A program made the translations under genes and the position numbers. A stretch of DNA of 39,651 nucleotides from Marinobacter lipolyticus SM19 (GTDB lineage Bacteria; Pseudomonadota; Gammaproteobacteria; Pseudomonadales; Oleiphilaceae), in NCBI RefSeq assembly GCF_000397065.2, contig NZ_KE007306.1, forward strand, positions 484,623 to 524,273. The letters are read 5' to 3'. The notes under the pieces were generated by a model. That model was given only the letters and a program-made list of their open reading frames with translations, was not told the DNA's origin and searched no databases. This document shows positions 27,050-35,058 of this stretch, in pieces (positions within the stretch are counted from its first letter, which is position 1; each line of letters opens with the position of its first letter).

Positions 27050-27732
27050 CTGGGCACCCTGTAGCTATACCCGAGGCCGCGAACCGTTTCTATTCGGGGA
27101 GGATCATCGTTACCCAGTTTCTTGCGCAGGTTACTGATGTGCATGTCGAGGGTCCGGTCATAGGCTTCCAGGCGACGCCCCAGGGCCCACTGCATAAGAT
27201 CGGTTTTGCGCACCACACTGCCAGCGTGGGCCAGCAGCACCTGCAATACCTCATACTCGGTGGCGGTCAGTTCCACGGGCTTGTCATTCTGATAGATGCG
27301 GCGATGGGAGGGCTCCACTCTCAGATCACCGTATGTCCTGGCAGCATCCACTTCCACTGACTGATCCCATGCGATGCGGCGCAGCAGTGCCTGCAGGCGG
27401 GCGACCAGCTCGCGCGGATTGCACGGCTTGGGTATGTAATCGTCGGCACCGACTTCGAATCCGACGATGCGATCAGTCTCGTCTCCCCGGGCAGTGAGCA
27501 GCACAACGGGTAAGTGGGTGTCCGCACGCAATGATCTCAGCACATCGAGACCGCTGATATCTGGCAACATGATATCCAGTACCACAATGTCACAGTTCTG
27601 ACCGAGGGCCAGGGACAGGCCATCGTTGCCATTAGCCGCTTCGCGCACGCTGAATCCCTGATTGGTCAGATAGCGCGCCAGCAGCTGCCGCAATTCATCA
27701 TCATCTTCAACCAGCAATACCCGGTTCTGCAT
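27046..27732 (-). CDS. OmpR-family response regulator, CpxR-like
   Basis: A 228-residue regulator. The receiver domain has the acidic pair Asp10/Asp11, the phosphoacceptor Asp53 (VVLDIMLP), Thr80 and Lys102 (YIPKPCNP). The C-terminal winged helix includes TATEYEVLQVLL and RTLDMHISNLRKKLG, ending at ETVRGLGYSYRVP. The ribosome site is GGGAGGACGTCC-ATG. It is the first gene of the operon with the kinase and is divergent from a Spy/CpxP-like gene, with a CpxR-box-like sequence between them. Confidence 0.95.
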   Translation of the reverse strand: MQNRVLLVEDDDELRQLLARYLTNQGFSVREAANGNDGLSLALGQNCDIVVLDIMLPDISGLDVLRSLRADTHLPVVLLTARGDETDRIVGFEVGADDYIPKPCNPRELVARLQALLRRIAWDQSVEVDAARTYGDLRVEPSHRRIYQNDKPVELTATEYEVLQVLLAHAGSVVRKTDLMQWALGRRLEAYDRTLDMHISNLRKKLGNDDPPRIETVRGLGYSYRVPR

Positions 27733-27802
27733 GGACGTCCTCCCGATTAACGGCCTTCAGTCTAACACGTTGGCCGACGGTGTCTTTTTCCACGTTTTTC
27801 CC

Positions 27803-27818
27803 TTTGCACAACCTTTAC
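27803..27818 (-). promoter_or_regulatory. CpxR-box-like sequence between the two-component operon and the Spy-like gene
   Basis: GTAAAGGTTGTGCAAA on the minus strand matches the CpxR consensus of two GTAAA units a few bases apart, with a 6-nt spacer and one mismatch in the second unit (GCAAA). It lies about 100 nt before the Spy-like start and 71 nt before the regulator start, where it could control both. Confidence 0.4.
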
Positions 27819-27919
27819 ATCACGCTGACACCGAATGACAGAGTTCTCCATTAGCATGGATCTCGTCCATTAGCGGACTGCCTCGCTGCAGTCCCACAAC
27901 CGACTACGAGGTAATGATT

Positions 27920-28312
27920 ATGATGAAACATAAAACTTCCCGGATTATTGCCAGCGCTCTCCTGTCCGCCGCCCTGCTCGCCAGCCCTCTGGCCATGGCC
28001 GGCAACCACGGTGACCGGCATGATGGCTACCACGGCAAGCACAGCAAAGCCGAAATGTGTGAACAACTGCGTGAGGGTACCGGCAAATTCAGTCCGGAGA
28101 ATCGCGAAGCCAGAATGGCAGAACACCGGGCGAAGATGGAGGAACGCCGCGCCGAGATGGCCGACCGTCTTGAACTGACTGACGAACAACGGGAAACCTG
28201 GAACGAAATCCATCAGGAAAACATGGCAAAACGCGCCGAGAAGATGGAAAAGCGGCAGGAAAAAATGAAAGAACGTTGTGCAGAAAAAGCCGAAAACAAC
28301 AACGACCAGTGA
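27920..28312 (+). CDS. Spy/CpxP-like periplasmic protein
   Basis: A 130-residue protein from the ATG at 27920, which has CGAGG eight nt upstream; in-frame ATGs at 27914 and 27923 are alternatives. A Sec signal peptide (to about residue 28, LASPLAMAG) is followed by a His-rich segment and then a highly charged helical region. One LTxxQ motif is present (LELTDEQRETW), the signature of the Spy/CpxP family of periplasmic chaperone-like regulators. Arg, Glu, Lys and Met dominate the C-terminus. The His-rich stretch (HGDRHDGYHGKH) may bind metal, an inference. It is divergent from the CpxRA-like operon, the arrangement of cpxP in enterobacteria. Confidence 0.88.
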   Translation: MMKHKTSRIIASALLSAALLASPLAMAGNHGDRHDGYHGKHSKAEMCEQLREGTGKFSPENREARMAEHRAKMEERRAEMADRLELTDEQRETWNEIHQENMAKRAEKMEKRQEKMKERCAEKAENNNDQ

Positions 28313-28334
28313 TCACAAACCGGATTCTGGCGTA

Positions 28335-28353
28335 TGGTATCGGGGTGATACCA
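28335..28353 (+). promoter_or_regulatory. Hairpin overlapping the ribosome site of the acyltransferase gene
   Basis: TGGTATC (28335-28341) and GATACCA (28347-28353) form a perfect 7-bp stem with loop GGGGT. The AAGGAG ribosome site begins at its right arm. In RNA it could limit translation of the downstream gene. No T-run, so it is not a terminator. Confidence 0.4.
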
Positions 28354-28369
28354 AGGAGTACCCCCGACC

Positions 28370-29536
28370 ATGCCCGAATCCGGCTCCCCGTTTCCACACA
28401 TTCGTGTCTGTTCATCCATCCACGATATTCCCGAGGCTGACTGGAACGCGCTCTGCCCCGGCACCTATCCGTTTCTGAAACATGAGTTCCTGAAGGCACT
28501 CGAGGATACAGGCTGCACTACATCAGATACGGGCTGGACACCCTCACACCTGAGCTTCTGGCTGGAGGACCGTCTGGTTGGCGTCGCCCCGGCTTGGCTG
28601 AAAAGCCACTCCATGGGTGAGTATGTGTTTGACTGGGCATGGGCCGATGCATATCGGCGCTACCGGGAAAGCTATTACCCAAAGCTTCTGATTGCCGTCC
28701 CCTTCACACCTTGCCAGGGGCCCCGACTGTTATTGGAAGATACATTCAGGGCAAGCCTGTCACCAGCAGTGGTTCACCAGTTGCTGGACAACGTTTGTGA
28801 ATCCATTGACGCTCACTCGTGGCACCTGCTGTTTCCCAACGACGATGACCAGGGCCTGCTGGATCAACCAGGGAGTCTTCACCGTCTGGGCTGCCAGTTC
28901 CACTGGCACAACAGGAATTACCGGTCGTTCGATGAGTTTCTTGGCAAACTCACCTCTCGCAAGCGCAAATCCATCCGCAAAGAGCGCCGTCAGATTGCCG
29001 AGTTCGGCGTATCATTCCAACATTTTTCGGGAGCGGATATCCCTGCTCCGGTGCTATCGGTGTTCTACACGTTTTATAAGGCCACCTATTTCAAACGCGG
29101 CCAGCGGCCATACCTGAACAAACCGTTTTTCCAACGGCTGTGCGCAACCATGCCCGAGCAGTGTCACATCATTATGGCAGTAAAGGATGACACCATGATC
29201 GCCGGAGCCCTGTTTCTCACCGGTGATGATACCCTGTACGGTCGCTATTGGGGCTGCCTGGAGGAGTATGACTTCCTGCACTTTGAAACCTGCTACTACC
29301 AGGGTATTGACCTGGCGATTGAGCTCGGTCTGTCCACGTTCGATGCTGGCGCCCAGGGCGAACACAAACTGATACGAGGCTTCGAGCCAGTGATCACCCA
29401 TTCATGGCATGGCATCCGCCATCCCGGCTTCCGCGATGCCATCCATCGTTTCACATTGGAAGAAGCGGACCACGTCCAGCATTACTTTGACGATGCCACC
29501 AACGCTCTGCCTTTCAGACAACAGGAAAGCGGTTAA
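28370..29536 (+). CDS. GNAT-type N-acyltransferase (peptidogalycan/DUF482-like)
   Basis: A 388-residue cytosolic protein with the features of the COG3146 family, large GNAT/FemAB-like acyltransferases. Recognisable blocks are NALCPGTYPFLKHEFLKALE near the start, FTPCQGPRLLL, the basic helix LTSRKRKSIRKERRQI, and the last third GRYWGCLEEYDFLHFETCYY followed by GAQGEHKLIRGFEP. The substrate is unknown. AAGGAG lies eleven nt before the ATG and partly within a small hairpin. The gene may be read from a promoter after the Spy-like gene. Confidence 0.85.
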   Translation: MPESGSPFPHIRVCSSIHDIPEADWNALCPGTYPFLKHEFLKALEDTGCTTSDTGWTPSHLSFWLEDRLVGVAPAWLKSHSMGEYVFDWAWADAYRRYRESYYPKLLIAVPFTPCQGPRLLLEDTFRASLSPAVVHQLLDNVCESIDAHSWHLLFPNDDDQGLLDQPGSLHRLGCQFHWHNRNYRSFDEFLGKLTSRKRKSIRKERRQIAEFGVSFQHFSGADIPAPVLSVFYTFYKATYFKRGQRPYLNKPFFQRLCATMPEQCHIIMAVKDDTMIAGALFLTGDDTLYGRYWGCLEEYDFLHFETCYYQGIDLAIELGLSTFDAGAQGEHKLIRGFEPVITHSWHGIRHPGFRDAIHRFTLEEADHVQHYFDDATNALPFRQQESG

Positions 29537-29566
29537 CTATACTGTCCTTTAATGACTCCGATCGCG

Positions 29567-29604
29567 AATTCCTGATACGTTCGGGACTACCCGTTTCAGG
29601 AATT
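29567..29604 (+). promoter_or_regulatory. Inverted repeat in the leader of the hypothetical membrane protein
   Basis: AATTCCTGA (29567-29575) pairs with TCAGGAATT (29596-29604), enclosing an inner CGGG/CCCG pair (29582-29585 with 29590-29593). It lies 17 nt before the start codon. It could be an operator, or a weak terminator of the acyltransferase without a T-run. Confidence 0.35.
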
Positions 29605-29621
29605 GAACCGAGGCACTACCA

Positions 29622-30287
29622 ATGGACACGGATCAGCTGCTCAGCCTCATCAACAATGACGGTGCCGCCGTCTTACTGTCTGTCACAGCCATCGCTGTGG
29701 CATTACTGACATTGCTCTATGTGGCCAGGGACCGGCGCAGACAGGACTTTATGGACGACCAACTCAAACAGCGGACGGAAACCCTGTGGCGGGACATGGA
29801 CGAGTTACGCATCAATCAATTCAACGACACTGTAACGTCGTTGCCAGGTCATGGCAGCCGTGAATCGGACTCGGACCAGTTCGCAACCGAAAAAGCCGCC
29901 TACGAGGCGATCTGGCCGCTGGTCTGGCAGCTCCATGATCACCTGGGCATGTTTCTGCGTGCCGTCGAGTCGGGAGAGCCGGCCGGGGACCTGCGTCTGG
30001 AAGCCCGTAACGCCGCCCTGGAGGCGCGTCGCGCACTCAATCGAAACCGACCATTCTGCCATGGAGATGTCGACGAGCTGGTCACCAAGGTCATCGACAC
30101 CGATATCAAGGCGCACCTGGCGGCATGCCAGTATATGGATCTGATGAAGGAATCCGCCACCTCAAACACTGCCCATGACCGAAACGTCCAGCGTGAGAAG
30201 TTTCACTTGCTGTACGACGGGGAGGCAAGGGAGACGATCAACCACCTGGTCTCCGCTATACGGGAAAGAACCCTCAGAAAAGGTTAA
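29622..30287 (+). CDS. Hypothetical protein with one N-terminal transmembrane helix
   Basis: A 221-residue protein. One hydrophobic helix (about 15-36) is followed by a charged juxtamembrane stretch (ARDRRRQDFMDDQLKQRTET) that looks coiled-coil, and a helical soluble domain (about 90-221) with several Trp and His residues (EAIWPLVWQLHDHLGMF). I recognise no family. An N-in/C-out or C-in orientation cannot be decided, though the RDRRR stretch suggests a cytoplasmic C-domain. Its stop codon overlaps the stop of the convergent nicotinate phosphoribosyltransferase in GGTTAACC. Confidence 0.75.
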   Translation: MDTDQLLSLINNDGAAVLLSVTAIAVALLTLLYVARDRRRQDFMDDQLKQRTETLWRDMDELRINQFNDTVTSLPGHGSRESDSDQFATEKAAYEAIWPLVWQLHDHLGMFLRAVESGEPAGDLRLEARNAALEARRALNRNRPFCHGDVDELVTKVIDTDIKAHLAACQYMDLMKESATSNTAHDRNVQREKFHLLYDGEARETINHLVSAIRERTLRKG

Positions 30288-31621
30288 CCGCGGATCCGTT
30301 TCAGCGCATCAGCCTGCAAGGCCCGGAGATAGGCGCTGATAACCACGGGAAACGGTTCAGCGGGTTCCAGTGCAAGATATGCGGCCGGCAACGAACGAAT
30401 TGAGGCAGCGGCATACTCTACCTGTTGATCCAGGGAATCTACGGCGGACACTAGCACCACGCCGTGCTTCATGACCGGTCTCAGCAAAGGGTCACCATCG
30501 AACACCTCTTCCCGGCCGCCGATGACATCACCTTTCATCCGGCCATCCCGATCGTACTGGCGGAAAACCTGCTTCCCTCCGGGAAACGACTGCTTGCCCG
30601 AAGAGTTTTTCATCCGTGGCAGACCACCATACTCTGTTAACTTGTAAGCCAGCTCCAGGGCGGGTGCGTCGTTCGAGGCACCAATGGCTGTGCCAACACC
30701 AAAACCGTCAATTGGGACTCCGGCCGCAACCAGCCGGGAAATCCTGTACTCATCGAGACCACCGCTTGCCATGATACGAACGTCCTGGAGTCCCGCCTCG
30801 TCCAGTATCGCACGGCAGTCCCTCGCTTCCGCTTCAAGATCTCCTGAATCCAGCCTGATGGCGCTGACCCGGGCACCAGAGTCACGCTTCAGCCAATCGG
30901 CAATGCGCCGGACTGCCCGGCGAGTATCGTAAGTATCAACCAGTAACGTAGTGCCTGGGTACAGCCGTGCATACACTTTGAAGGCGTCCATCTCATCGGG
31001 ATACGCCTGGACAAAACTGTGAGCCATGGTACCGCTGACCGTCAGGCCATAATCCAGACCGGCCAATACATTGCTGGTACCAGCGAGACCCGCGAGACGA
31101 AACGCTCGCACACTCCGGTGGGCCGCATCCACGCCATGCATTCGCCGCATCCCGAAATCAACTACCGGTCGCTCACCGGCAGCGAGTCTCACCCGGACCG
31201 CCTTGGACGCAAGCACGGATTCCAGGTGCACATAGTTCATTACCAGGCTTTCCAGGATCTGAGCTTCGGCTATGGGCGCTTCTATTTCCAGCAGTGGTTC
31301 CTGAGGGAACAGGGGGGTGCCTTCCGGGACTGCCCTGATGTGCCCGCTAAAACGGAACTTGCCAAGCCATTCGAGAAACTCTGGCTGGAAGCGGTCAAGA
31401 CCTTCCAGGCGTTTGATATGTTCGCGGGAAAACTTCAGGGTCTCGATGACCGTGGCAACATGCTGCTGACCGCAGGCAAGGACAAAATTCCGGTTTTTTG
31501 GCAGCTCCCGGAAAAACAGGCTGAATACCGCCGTATCGTGCATACCTTCAGCCCAGTATGCCTGGGCCATGGCAAGCTCGTAGAGATCCACCAGCAGTGC
31601 AAGATCTTTCTCATGCACCAT
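30284..31621 (-). CDS. pncB: Nicotinate phosphoribosyltransferase
   Basis: A 445-residue enzyme that makes nicotinate mononucleotide from nicotinate and PRPP in NAD salvage. The start at 31621 has AGGAG about ten nt upstream; upstream in-frame starts overlap the pncA end. Family blocks are VDLYELAMAQAYW, SVRAFRLAGLAGTSNV, SGTMAHSFVQAY (with the conserved His), IRLDSGDLE and MASGGLDEYRISRLVAAGVP with the following GFGVGTAIG. It belongs to the longer form of the family. It follows the nicotinamidase gene by 28 nt, so the pair converts nicotinamide to nicotinate mononucleotide. Confidence 0.94.
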   Translation of the reverse strand: MVHEKDLALLVDLYELAMAQAYWAEGMHDTAVFSLFFRELPKNRNFVLACGQQHVATVIETLKFSREHIKRLEGLDRFQPEFLEWLGKFRFSGHIRAVPEGTPLFPQEPLLEIEAPIAEAQILESLVMNYVHLESVLASKAVRVRLAAGERPVVDFGMRRMHGVDAAHRSVRAFRLAGLAGTSNVLAGLDYGLTVSGTMAHSFVQAYPDEMDAFKVYARLYPGTTLLVDTYDTRRAVRRIADWLKRDSGARVSAIRLDSGDLEAEARDCRAILDEAGLQDVRIMASGGLDEYRISRLVAAGVPIDGFGVGTAIGASNDAPALELAYKLTEYGGLPRMKNSSGKQSFPGGKQVFRQYDRDGRMKGDVIGGREEVFDGDPLLRPVMKHGVVLVSAVDSLDQQVEYAAASIRSLPAAYLALEPAEPFPVVISAYLRALQADALKRIRG

Positions 31622-31649
31622 GTTGTCAGGCTCCTGCATCCTGTCAGTG

Positions 31650-32195
31650 TTACAGAGACACTCCCATCCCTGACAGCTCGTCCAGCACTTTTGGCCCACT
31701 GTCGCTATCTACCGCGTAAGTACCGCCAATAATCAGGTTAACATCGAACCCCAGTTGGACTGCATCGATAACCGATGCCCGCACACACACATCAAGCGCC
31801 AGACCGGCTACATAAAAGGAACCAATACCGTGACGCCGCAGGTAGCTCTCGAGCTGGGTACCGTCGAACGCCGAGTACGCATCCGTATCAAAAGCCGTAC
31901 CCTTGCTCACTCGTACTGCGTCGTAAGGCAGGTCCATCGCCGGATGAAATTCTGCTCCCCAGGTATCCTGCACGCAATGCACAGGCCAGGGGCCGCCACG
32001 CTGAGCAAAACTGACGTGGTCAACAGGATGCCAGTCACGACTGGCAATAATCGCCCAACCCTCTTGCCGGGCCTTGCTGATCCACTCGTTCACGACCGGA
32101 AAGATCGCATCACTTTGAGGTACCGCCAGGCTGCCGCCTTCACAGAAGTCATTCTGTATATCAACAAGCAGCAGGGCGCATTTATCGGAAGACAT
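31650..32195 (-). CDS. pncA: Nicotinamidase
   Basis: A 181-residue cysteine hydrolase that deamidates nicotinamide to nicotinate. The catalytic triad appears complete: Asp12 (LLVDIQNDFC), Lys98 (VSKGTAF) and Cys137 (GLALDVCVRASV). The metal site residues Asp54, His56 and His60 lie in SRDWHPVDHVSF. The start at 32195 has GGGGGTGG upstream. It is the first gene of the pair with nicotinate phosphoribosyltransferase. Confidence 0.95.
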   Translation of the reverse strand: MSSDKCALLLVDIQNDFCEGGSLAVPQSDAIFPVVNEWISKARQEGWAIIASRDWHPVDHVSFAQRGGPWPVHCVQDTWGAEFHPAMDLPYDAVRVSKGTAFDTDAYSAFDGTQLESYLRRHGIGSFYVAGLALDVCVRASVIDAVQLGFDVNLIIGGTYAVDSDSGPKVLDELSGMGVSL

Positions 32196-32253
32196 AATGC
32201 CACCCCCTAACAACCCCTGTGTACCGGATCCGGACTTCCGGGCGCGGAAAGCG

Positions 32254-32469
32254 TTAACTGTCCACGATGCGGAAGCCCACTTTCATCACCACTTGATAAT
32301 GCCCTACCTTGCCATCCGTAATATGACCGCGGGTTTCGAGAACCTCGAACCACTCCATATTGCGAACGCTCTTGCCGCACTCCGCAAGTGCATTCTCAAT
32401 GGCATCTTCAATGCTCTTTTTTGACGAACCAACAATTTCCACTTTCTTGTAAACATGATGGTCTGACAT
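32254..32469 (-). CDS. Dodecin, flavin-binding storage protein
   Basis: A 71-residue protein with the dodecin pattern: VYKKVEIVGSSKKSIEDAIE near the start, then a Trp (MEWFEVLETRGHI) that stacks on the flavin, and the terminal strand GHYQVVMKVGFRI. Dodecins form 12-mers that bind FMN or FAD and buffer free flavin. The start at 32469 has GGGAGG upstream. It is 58 nt before pncA on the same strand and could be co-transcribed. Confidence 0.93.
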   Translation of the reverse strand: MSDHHVYKKVEIVGSSKKSIEDAIENALAECGKSVRNMEWFEVLETRGHITDGKVGHYQVVMKVGFRIVDS

Positions 32470-32580
32470 ACCACCTCCCATTGCATACACTAACTGTTAC
32501 CTTTGAGCCTAGAAGACGCAACAGTAGCGGGCAAACCCGGGACGGTATTATTATAACTCTCCTACATCCGGACACATGAA

Positions 32581-33351
32581 ATGAAACGACCTTTCCGCTA
32601 TATCGCCTGGTTTGTTGCCGGACTCTTTCTCCTGATGGCGGGCCCGCTATTGCTAGCCACCAGCGGGTCCCTTCAAAGTGCTGAAAGCTGGCAAACCGCT
32701 TCCAGGGAAAGTGCCGGCATCGCTCCGCGTCCAGAAGAAACCGAAGAAGCCATCATTCAGGTATACGGGGCCAGGGCCTGGAGCTGGCGCGGATATTTTG
32801 CGGTACATACCTGGATCAGCACCAAGGAGGCCGGAGCCGATCATTACCGGGTCCATGAAGTGACCGGTTGGCGTCGATACGTGGTCAACTCCAGTCCCGG
32901 TGATCCTGACCGGCACTGGTATGGAGCCAGACCAACGCTGTACGCAGACATCCGTGGGGAAGAGGCCAAACGACTGATTCCTGCCATCTATGACGCGGTC
33001 GCATCCTACCCCTTCCCGGAAGAGTATGAAGCCTGGCCCGGCCCCAACAGCAACACGTTCGTGGCCTGGGTCATCCGCGAAGTGCCCGGACTGGAAGTAG
33101 CACTGCCAAACCACGCGATCGGTAAGGACTACCTGGGAGACAGCTTAATTGCCGAAGTTCCGGGCGGCACAGGCTATCAGTTCTCACTGGGTGGTTATTT
33201 CGGTGTACTGGCGGGTGTCCGGGAGGGGCTTGAATTAAACGTGATGGGCTTATCACTGGGGGTAAACCCATTGGGCCTGGGCATCAAGTTGCCAGGTATT
33301 GGCGAGTTGGGCTTACGCAACACCAACCCTATGACTGAAGCCTTACCCTGA
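32581..33351 (+). CDS. DUF3750-like membrane-anchored protein
   Basis: A 256-residue protein with an N-terminal hydrophobic anchor (about 8-28). The following region has the pattern I associate with DUF3750: IIQVYGARAWSWRGYFAVHT, then EVTGWRRYVV, and PGPNSNTFVAWVIREVPGL, which includes a conserved-looking Asn/Thr/Phe core. The role is unknown; the compact fold and the central His/Asn residues hint at a hydrolase, but this is speculation. The stop TGA abuts the stop of the convergent EF-hand-like protein in TGATCA. Confidence 0.8.
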   Translation: MKRPFRYIAWFVAGLFLLMAGPLLLATSGSLQSAESWQTASRESAGIAPRPEETEEAIIQVYGARAWSWRGYFAVHTWISTKEAGADHYRVHEVTGWRRYVVNSSPGDPDRHWYGARPTLYADIRGEEAKRLIPAIYDAVASYPFPEEYEAWPGPNSNTFVAWVIREVPGLEVALPNHAIGKDYLGDSLIAEVPGGTGYQFSLGGYFGVLAGVREGLELNVMGLSLGVNPLGLGIKLPGIGELGLRNTNPMTEALP

Positions 33352-34683
33352 TCAAGCCAGCGGGTTGGCGGCGAACTCAAGATACCGGCTCGCCATCTGC
33401 TTTTTTTCATCCTGGCTGTTAAGCAGTTCAAGACGCAATTTGTCGATCAGCTTCAGATACTCATGCAGGGGGGACTCGGTTTTGCCAGCTGCTTTGGATT
33501 CCTCAATGAACGCTCTCTGTTGCTCCCGTATTTCATTAAGCTTTTCAAGCGCTGCACGGATTGCAGCGACCCGCGCTTCATCCACACCAGTGTCTCTGCC
33601 TCGCGGATTCGACCCCGGATTCGATGACAGCACCGTTTCCGACAGCGGATGACCTCCTTCAGACTCATCGACCTCCTGCTCAGCCAGATCCAGCTCTTCC
33701 AGTGTTCGAACTTCGCCGCCGGTAGTCAGATAGATACCACTGCCTTTGATCTGCCCCAACGCGACACCCTGACTGTTGGTCAGAGTAAAACTGCCCCCCA
33801 CGCTATCCACGTACAGTGCCTTAACACCGACCTCTTCCAGGGTCCTCAGGTCCTGCTCCCCCTCTGCTGCCTGCACCCAAACCTTCAATGAGCTGAAGAT
33901 ATCATCATTAGCATCGATCCAGCGGTTGCCATCGTCATCAAACCTGGCAAGTTCCGCGAACCCCTGACCACTTTGCGGCCCGAACAGCTCGCTACCATCG
34001 TCGACCTTGCCATTGCCGTTTCGATCAAGAACCAGGTAGCCACTACCGGCCCCCAAGGTAGCGAACGGAGTCGTCGTGCCATCGGAATTGAGGTCAAACT
34101 CGAACAAGGCATCGGTGAGCTGAGCCGTTGTACTGCCGAAATTGACCACCAGGGGATCAGTAAGACGGCGCTCGCGAATCTGCACTAATTCCGAGTATTC
34201 GTAAGTTTGCGACTGGGATTGTCGGAGAGCCAATGTGAAGTCTACCTGCTCTCCGTTGTCGAGTTTGATGGTTCCGGAGGATGTGAAGTTGCGAGACTCA
34301 CTCTGAGAATAGAACATGTACCGACCGGCATCGATAGACATTGAAGTGCCTCCCGATATCCCCGCATCTGTTCCCAAAGCCGCACGGCTGACCGTGACCG
34401 CCTCCTGGCCGGTCAAGAACAGATCGGTGGTTAATTCTGCCAGTTGAGCGCTGGTGAATACGGTCTGGCGCTGGTCGCCGGATACCGTCGATGTGCTGTC
34501 AAACGCCAGCAGGTCATTTGACGAGTACCGGTATGCCGATTCACGAAACAGTGTCACCTCTGTTGACGCGGCTGTCTCAGGCGAGACCTGAGGTTGCCGT
34601 GATATCCGGATAAGCGAACTGTCGTGCGCCGAAACCTGACGAGAACTGTCCTGAAACAAGGAAATCTGGCTGGAAGTAATCAT
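33352..34683 (-). CDS. EF-hand-like calcium-binding protein without a signal peptide
   Basis: A 443-residue protein starting at 34683 (weak ribosome site). The first about 180 residues are Ser/Thr-rich without a signal peptide. Residues about 190-300 carry three Asp-rich loops of EF-hand or dockerin type: DLNSDG (197-202), DRNGNGKVDDGSELFG (220-235) and DDDGNRWIDANDD (249-261). This block recalls C-terminal modules seen in RTX or large secreted proteins. The last about 60 residues are helical (LEKLNEIREQQRAFIEESK). The function and the place in the cell are unknown; a signal-less calcium-binding protein next to a membrane protein could be secreted by another route. Confidence 0.75.
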   Translation of the reverse strand: MITSSQISLFQDSSRQVSAHDSSLIRISRQPQVSPETAASTEVTLFRESAYRYSSNDLLAFDSTSTVSGDQRQTVFTSAQLAELTTDLFLTGQEAVTVSRAALGTDAGISGGTSMSIDAGRYMFYSQSESRNFTSSGTIKLDNGEQVDFTLALRQSQSQTYEYSELVQIRERRLTDPLVVNFGSTTAQLTDALFEFDLNSDGTTTPFATLGAGSGYLVLDRNGNGKVDDGSELFGPQSGQGFAELARFDDDGNRWIDANDDIFSSLKVWVQAAEGEQDLRTLEEVGVKALYVDSVGGSFTLTNSQGVALGQIKGSGIYLTTGGEVRTLEELDLAEQEVDESEGGHPLSETVLSSNPGSNPRGRDTGVDEARVAAIRAALEKLNEIREQQRAFIEESKAAGKTESPLHEYLKLIDKLRLELLNSQDEKKQMASRYLEFAANPLA

Positions 34684-34746
34684 GGTTAGGAGTACTCGAA
34701 CGGATACTACCCGTTTATCGGCACCCCTGATCAAATCTTAAGCAGG

Positions 34747-35058
34747 TCAGAAAAAATATCGGGCTATTGCGGCAGCGGCAATTCCCGCCGCAATAGATGG
34801 CAACGGTTTACGGCTCAGCAACATAGCAGCGGCGGTGGTAACCAATGCGACCCGAGCCCCCACATCGCCACCAAAGGCCATAGGCACCACAATGGCAATC
34901 AATACCGAACTGGCCATGGTGTTGATAAAGCTTTCGATGCGGGGACTGATCCGTACAAAGGACATAATGAATACGCCACCGAAACGGGTGGCGAGAGTGA
35001 CGACTGTCATGATTGCTATCAGCGCCAGGATACCGGTCGTGGTGGTTTCGATCATCAT
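34747..35058 (-). CDS. azlD: Branched-chain amino acid exporter small subunit AzlD
   Basis: A 103-residue protein with three to four hydrophobic helices, typical of AzlD/YgaH (TRFGGVFIM, then MASSVLIAIVVPMAFGG). With AzlC it forms an exporter for branched-chain amino acids. It overlaps the azlC stop (ATGATGA), so translation is coupled. Confidence 0.92.
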   Translation of the reverse strand: MMIETTTTGILALIAIMTVVTLATRFGGVFIMSFVRISPRIESFINTMASSVLIAIVVPMAFGGDVGARVALVTTAAAMLLSRKPLPSIAAGIAAAAIARYFF

